64,000 nt of DNA, taken from the NCBI GenBank assembly GCA_026708185.1, contig JAPOVK010000032.1, positions 18,030 through 82,029 on the forward strand. Direction: 5' to 3'. The position numbers were made by a program, and so were the translations under genes. Within the stretch, counting starts at the first letter, position 1; each line of letters starts with the position of its first letter. Source of the DNA: Gammaproteobacteria bacterium (GTDB lineage Bacteria; Pseudomonadota; Gammaproteobacteria; Pseudomonadales; Azotimanducaceae). The notes beneath the pieces are model-generated. The model had not been told where the DNA came from, did no database searches, and worked only from the letters and a program-made list of their open reading frames with translations. Positions 63,790 to 64,000 of the stretch are shown piece after piece.

Positions 63790-64000
63790 CTAGCGGGGCT
63801 CCGGACCGAGTCGGATCATCACCTCGTTGCGCCGCAGGAAGGGCGGCGTCCAGGGCCCGTTGTAGACGGCGGCTACGGGTTCGCCGACCGTCTCGATCCC
63901 GTCGCTCTCGAGCGCGCCACGCAACAGTTCCACGTGCTCCCGGAAGCGCGCCTCGGTAATCCGCCCGCGGTAGCGCAGCACCGCGAACCGACCTCCCGGG
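63790..64000 (-). CDS. SOUL/heme-binding family protein, C-terminal part
   Basis: The gene runs off the right edge; about 69 C-terminal residues are present. The stretch RFAVLRYRGRITEARFREHV then ELLRGALESDGIETVGEPVA and VYNGPWTPPFLRRNEVMIRL is the usual end of SOUL proteins, small soluble heme- or tetrapyrrole-binding proteins with a duplicated alpha/beta fold. P-F-L-R-R-N-E-V is the most typical signature. The start and any signal peptide are outside the window. Confidence 0.85.
   Translation of the reverse strand, partial: PGGRFAVLRYRGRITEARFREHVELLRGALESDGIETVGEPVAAVYNGPWTPPFLRRNEVMIRLGPEPR

Overview
The window is GC-rich, gene-dense chromosomal DNA that reads like an uncultivated, metabolically versatile proteobacterium, most likely gammaproteobacterial. 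The clues are the gltB-gltD order, a lon gene with a heat-shock (sigma-32-like) promoter, a BCCT carrier, an NAD malate dehydrogenase of the proteobacterial type, and many coenzyme-A and oxygenase genes. This lineage call is inference. There are no tRNA or rRNA genes and no CRISPR array. TTG and GTG starts are common, and many genes overlap by 1-4 bases.

Layout. 1-6.7 kb: end of a PLP-dependent dehydratase, a membrane protein, a retropepsin-like protease, and an SDR/crotonase/thiolase-like/alpha-beta hydrolase acyl-CoA cluster, then two small exported proteins, one with an EGF-like cysteine motif. 6.9-9.1 kb: a phosphotriesterase-like hydrolase divergent from a MerR/LitR-like regulator, which is followed by a structured small RNA with its own promoter and terminator. 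9.2-13.7 kb: APH-like kinase, class III aminotransferase, CysZ-like membrane protein, and a dimeric dUTPase. 13.8-17.9 kb: a shortened TnpB, an RRM RNA-binding protein and Lon. 17.9-30.2 kb: PEGA/FGE-sulfatase protein, GST, SCP2-like protein, acetyltransferases, VOC protein, AAC(3)-like enzyme, MBL proteins, a murA remnant, FAH-family hydrolase, alcohol dehydrogenase and an exported phosphoesterase. 30.4-34.6 kb: a large secreted repeat protein with a frameshifted small exported gene upstream, then a Rieske oxygenase divergent from a TetR regulator. 35.4-41.5 kb: gltD and gltB. 41.6-51.9 kb: TauD-type dioxygenases, Nudix, mdh, crotonase, glyoxalase II-like enzyme, a Baeyer-Villiger monooxygenase, carboxylesterase and CMD protein. 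52-64 kb: a ThDP-dependent E1-like enzyme, AbiEi beside a gutted AbiEii, a selenocysteine peroxiredoxin coupled to a PhyH dioxygenase, a molybdopterin oxidoreductase, a NADAR protein beside an unknown gene, an Ldh_2 dehydrogenase, a BCCT transporter and the end of a SOUL protein.

Two observations stand out. First, 55923-56381 encodes a peroxiredoxin whose peroxidatic cysteine codon is an in-frame TGA, followed 17 nt later by a perfect 7-bp hairpin with a GU-containing loop. This is a selenoprotein gene with a bacterial SECIS that ordinary gene calling splits in two. Second, 8016-9119 is a regulator/small-RNA pair in which both promoters carry the same TGTACAGT octamer, and the RNA exposes a CUCCUCCC anti-Shine-Dalgarno stretch. 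A third theme is decay by internal deletion or frameshift (murA, abiEii, tnpB, a small exported gene) inside an otherwise compact gene order.
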